This document shows, in pieces, positions 62,063 through 64,000 of a DNA stretch of 64,000 nucleotides. The position numbers were made by a program, and so were the translations under genes. The stretch comes from Eubacterium sp. GTDB lineage: Bacteria > Bacillota > Clostridia > Lachnospirales > Lachnospiraceae. The stretch's first letter is position 1. Every line of letters begins with the position of its first letter. Location of the stretch: NCBI GenBank assembly GCA_024681515.1, contig JAILAR010000106.1, positions 16,443 to 80,442 of the forward strand, written 5' to 3'. Under the pieces are notes generated by a model, which was not told where the DNA came from, did not search any database, and saw only the letters and a list, made by a program, of their open reading frames with translations.

Positions 62063-62845
62063 ATGAAAAAACGAACGGGTAACCATAGCAAAAAGGGGAA
62101 AAAGAGACTGCGGTTATGGGTTCTTCTGGCGGCCCTGTTTCTTACGGGATGCGGGAATTCTGCTGCATCGACGGATCAAACGGAGGAAACCGAAGTCCGG
62201 ACTACGGCAGAAGCGACGGAGACCTTATCTGATCTTACAGCTGCAAAGGCCGGATCACTGATCACATTCGGACATTATGAACAGGATAATGATACATCCA
62301 ACGGAAAAGAACCGATCGAGTGGATCGTTCTTGAAAAAAGAGAGGACGGGAGCCTGCTGGTGCTGAGCCGGTATGCGCTGGATGTTCAGCCGTTCCATAC
62401 CGATTTCAAATCTGTGTCATGGAGTACATGTACCCTGCGGAAATGGCTGAACAGCACCTTCATGAATACCGCATTTTCCTCCGATGAGCTGGCTGTTATT
62501 TCAACGGATAATCCGTCGAATGCCGAAATATCATCCTATGAAGCAAATGCAGAGGATCGGGTATTTCTGCTTACGATTCTTGATGCAAGAGAGTACTTCG
62601 CCAATGATGCGGATGGCAACTCTGCTGCACGGACATGCAAGCCTACGGCTTATGCGAAGGCGCAGGGGTTATGGACATTTGAAGGCGATGCGTTTGACGG
62701 AAACTGCAGGTGGTGGCTGCGGTCGCCCGGCGATGATGCCCTGAATGCTGCGTATGTCGGATTTAACGGCCGCGTCTATAACTTCGGCCGCACCGTCAAC
62801 CGTGATGATACGGCAATCCGTCCTTCTTTGATTATTAAACCCTGA
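62063..62845 (+). CDS. Lipoprotein with DUF6273-type domain
   Basis: 260 residues. A signal peptide with the lipobox LFLTGC (Cys at about residue 30) anchors it outside the membrane. A Thr/Glu-rich spacer is followed by a DUF6273-like domain (about 65-260): ITFGHYEQD…GKEPIEWIVLEK…WSTCTLRKWLNSTFMNTAFSSDE…WWLRSPG…AIRPSLII. The layout recalls formylglycine-enzyme/C-type-lectin folds, including those varied by diversity-generating retroelements, but no such element is present. Ligand unknown. It lies six bases after hemZ in the position where hisS is expected. Confidence 0.82.
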   Translation: MKKRTGNHSKKGKKRLRLWVLLAALFLTGCGNSAASTDQTEETEVRTTAEATETLSDLTAAKAGSLITFGHYEQDNDTSNGKEPIEWIVLEKREDGSLLVLSRYALDVQPFHTDFKSVSWSTCTLRKWLNSTFMNTAFSSDELAVISTDNPSNAEISSYEANAEDRVFLLTILDAREYFANDADGNSAARTCKPTAYAKAQGLWTFEGDAFDGNCRWWLRSPGDDALNAAYVGFNGRVYNFGRTVNRDDTAIRPSLIIKP

Positions 62846-62964
62846 TACGTCAGATCGAAGCCTTTCGCGATTCGAAGGAAGTGATCTGGCTGGACCGCAG
62901 CGCTCTGAAAGATGATGATATACTGGAATGTGAGATCAACCGTTTTGCGGAAGGGTTGTTCTAA
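62842..62964 (+). pseudogene. Gene remnant (C-terminal scrap)
   Basis: Out of frame with the lipoprotein and starting at its stop, a 40-codon frame reads LIRQIEAFRDSKEVIWLDRSAL…NRFAEGLF and stops at 62962. It has protein-like composition but no start codon or ribosome site. It looks like the 3' end of a lost gene; I do not recognise the family. Confidence 0.4.
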
Positions 62965-62972
62965 GACGGCAT

Positions 62973-63012
62973 AAACCTGACAGGGAGCATGTTTCTCTGT
63001 CAGGTTTTCGTT
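62973..63012 (+). terminator. Intrinsic terminator
   Basis: AAACCTGACAG and CTGTCAGGTTT pair perfectly, followed by TCGTTGTTTT. It lies just before the aspS promoter. Confidence 0.78.
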
Positions 63013-63039
63013 GTTTTCCGAATAGGGATGTGCTAAAAT
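63011..63039 (+). promoter_or_regulatory. aspS: aspS promoter
   Basis: TTGTTT, 17-base spacer, TAAAAT (63034-63039) with TGC before it (extended -10). Ribosome site AGAAGGAG lies near 63073. Confidence 0.6.
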
Positions 63040-63090
63040 GACAGAATAATTGTGATGGCGGAGAAAGCTGTCAGAAGGAGATGAATTGAA

Positions 63091-64000
63091 ATGGCAGAAT
63101 CCATGAAGGGATTGAAGAGGTCCCACAGATGTGCAGAGCTTTCAAAGGAGAATGTAGGCCAGTCCGTGACGGTGATGGGCTGGGTACAGAAGAGCCGTAA
63201 CAAGGGCGGTATCGTCTTCACGGATCTTCGGGACCGTTCCGGCGTGCTGCAGATCATATTTGAGGAGAAGACGGCAGGCACGGAAGTGTTTGAGCGTGCG
63301 GGCAGGCTCAGAAGTGAGTTTGTCATCGCGGTTACCGGCAAGATCGAGCTTCGCGCCGGCGGTGTGAATGCGAATATGAAGACCGGCGAGATCGAGCTGA
63401 TCGCAGATTCTCTCCGGGTACTGGCGGAAGCGGAGACCCCTCCGTTCCCCATTGAGGAAAACAGCAAGACGAAGGAAGATATCCGCCTGAAATATCGGTT
63501 CCTGGATCTCCGCCGTCCTGACATTCAGAGAAATATCATGTTGCGCAGCAAGGTGACCACCACGGTGCGTGCATTTATGGCAGAAGAAGGATTCCTGGAG
63601 ATCGAAACACCGATCCTCTGTAAGTCCACACCGGAAGGTGCCCGGGACTATCTGGTACCCAGCCGTATCCATCCGGGTAATTTCTATGCGCTGCCCCAGT
63701 CTCCGCAGCTTTTCAAGCAGCTGCTGATGTGCTCCGGGTATGACCGTTATTTCCAGATCGCAAAATGCTTCCGTGACGAGGATCTCCGTGCTGACCGTCA
63801 GCCGGAATTCACCCAGATCGATATGGAGCTGTCTTTCGTAGACGTGGATGACGTCATCGACGTAAATGAGCGTCTGCTGCAGCGGATGTTCAAGGAAGCC
63901 ATCGGCGTGGATGTACAGCTTCCCATCCAGCGTATGACATGGCAGGAAGCCATGGAGCGTTACGGCTCCGATAAGCCGGACCTTCGGTTCGGCATGGAAC
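63091..64000 (+). CDS. aspS: Aspartyl-tRNA synthetase, N-terminal part (runs off the right edge)
   Basis: 303 codons are present. The N-terminal OB-fold anticodon-binding domain contains TVMGWVQKSRNKGGIVFTDLRDRSG. The class II catalytic core begins at about 140: IRLKYRFLDLRRP, motif 1 region FLEIETPIL, PSRIHPGNFYALPQSPQLFKQLLM and motif 2 FRDEDLRADRQPEFTQIDMELSF. Bacterial-type AspRS should continue for another 290 residues. RBS AGAAGGAG. It has its own promoter and is separated from hemZ by the lipoprotein gene and a remnant. Confidence 0.95.
   Translation, partial: MAESMKGLKRSHRCAELSKENVGQSVTVMGWVQKSRNKGGIVFTDLRDRSGVLQIIFEEKTAGTEVFERAGRLRSEFVIAVTGKIELRAGGVNANMKTGEIELIADSLRVLAEAETPPFPIEENSKTKEDIRLKYRFLDLRRPDIQRNIMLRSKVTTTVRAFMAEEGFLEIETPILCKSTPEGARDYLVPSRIHPGNFYALPQSPQLFKQLLMCSGYDRYFQIAKCFRDEDLRADRQPEFTQIDMELSFVDVDDVIDVNERLLQRMFKEAIGVDVQLPIQRMTWQEAMERYGSDKPDLRFGME

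Overview
The window looks like chromosome from a Clostridia-class Bacillota, most likely a Lachnospiraceae-type anaerobe. The reasons are the SCIFF peptide with its radical SAM maturase, a fused SecDF, the dnaX-ybaB-recR block, the recJ-apt-rel block, HemZ, FHA proteins carrying a Clostridia-type N-terminal domain, and strong AGGAGG-type ribosome binding sites. No phage, conjugative module, complete insertion sequence, CRISPR array, rRNA or tRNA was found. Family assignments are from reading the translations, not from searches.

Layout. 1-2.5 kb: an EAL-domain remnant, then a reverse-strand diguanylate cyclase with a LacI-like sensor, whose promoter spacer is filled by a perfect palindrome. 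2.6-13.4 kb: a degenerate AAA+-like protein, hisS, a beta-helix lipoprotein, a TraX-like membrane protein, a membrane protein with a Gly/Gln/Tyr repeat tail, a very large c-di-GMP phosphodiesterase with the same kind of sensor plus a beta-helix tail, and a CPCC-GNAT fusion. 13.4-24.5 kb: a multi-hairpin element, a membrane-anchored putative nuclease-fold protein, an RND exporter with a coiled-coil insertion, a double-Nudix protein, a methyltransferase-like membrane protein, and a two-gene ABC exporter. 24.5-25.3 kb: a gene-free 0.8 kb stretch with a probable small RNA gene and several repeat families. 25.3-34.3 kb: dnaX, ybaB, recR, pfkA, a large exported protein, a small unknown gene joined to a diaminopimelate decarboxylase gene, and a cyclophilin. 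34.5-48.9 kb: mltG, then a phosphothreonine signalling cassette. 49-64 kb: a HAD phosphatase, an acyltransferase, SCIFF and its maturase, secDF, recJ, apt, rel, a metallo-hydrolase, hemZ, a DUF6273-type lipoprotein, and aspS running off the edge.

The most promising candidate system is at 35.8-48.9 kb. Two FHA proteins, a PP2C phosphatase, a transmembrane Ser/Thr kinase, a membrane-anchored protein whose tail carries five T-x-V-L repeats (FHA readers commonly discriminate at pThr+3), and a 1.8-kilo-residue Ig-repeat surface protein are packed on one strand in order. I infer a kinase-scaffold-reader circuit linking cell-surface events to a phosphothreonine array. The individual families are known; this arrangement, and the role of the repeat tail, I cannot place.

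A second theme is c-di-GMP: cyclase and phosphodiesterase share the same class of LacI-like input domain and lie 7 kb apart. A third is the density of palindromic repeats in the intergenic DNA, several of which recur at distant places in the window.
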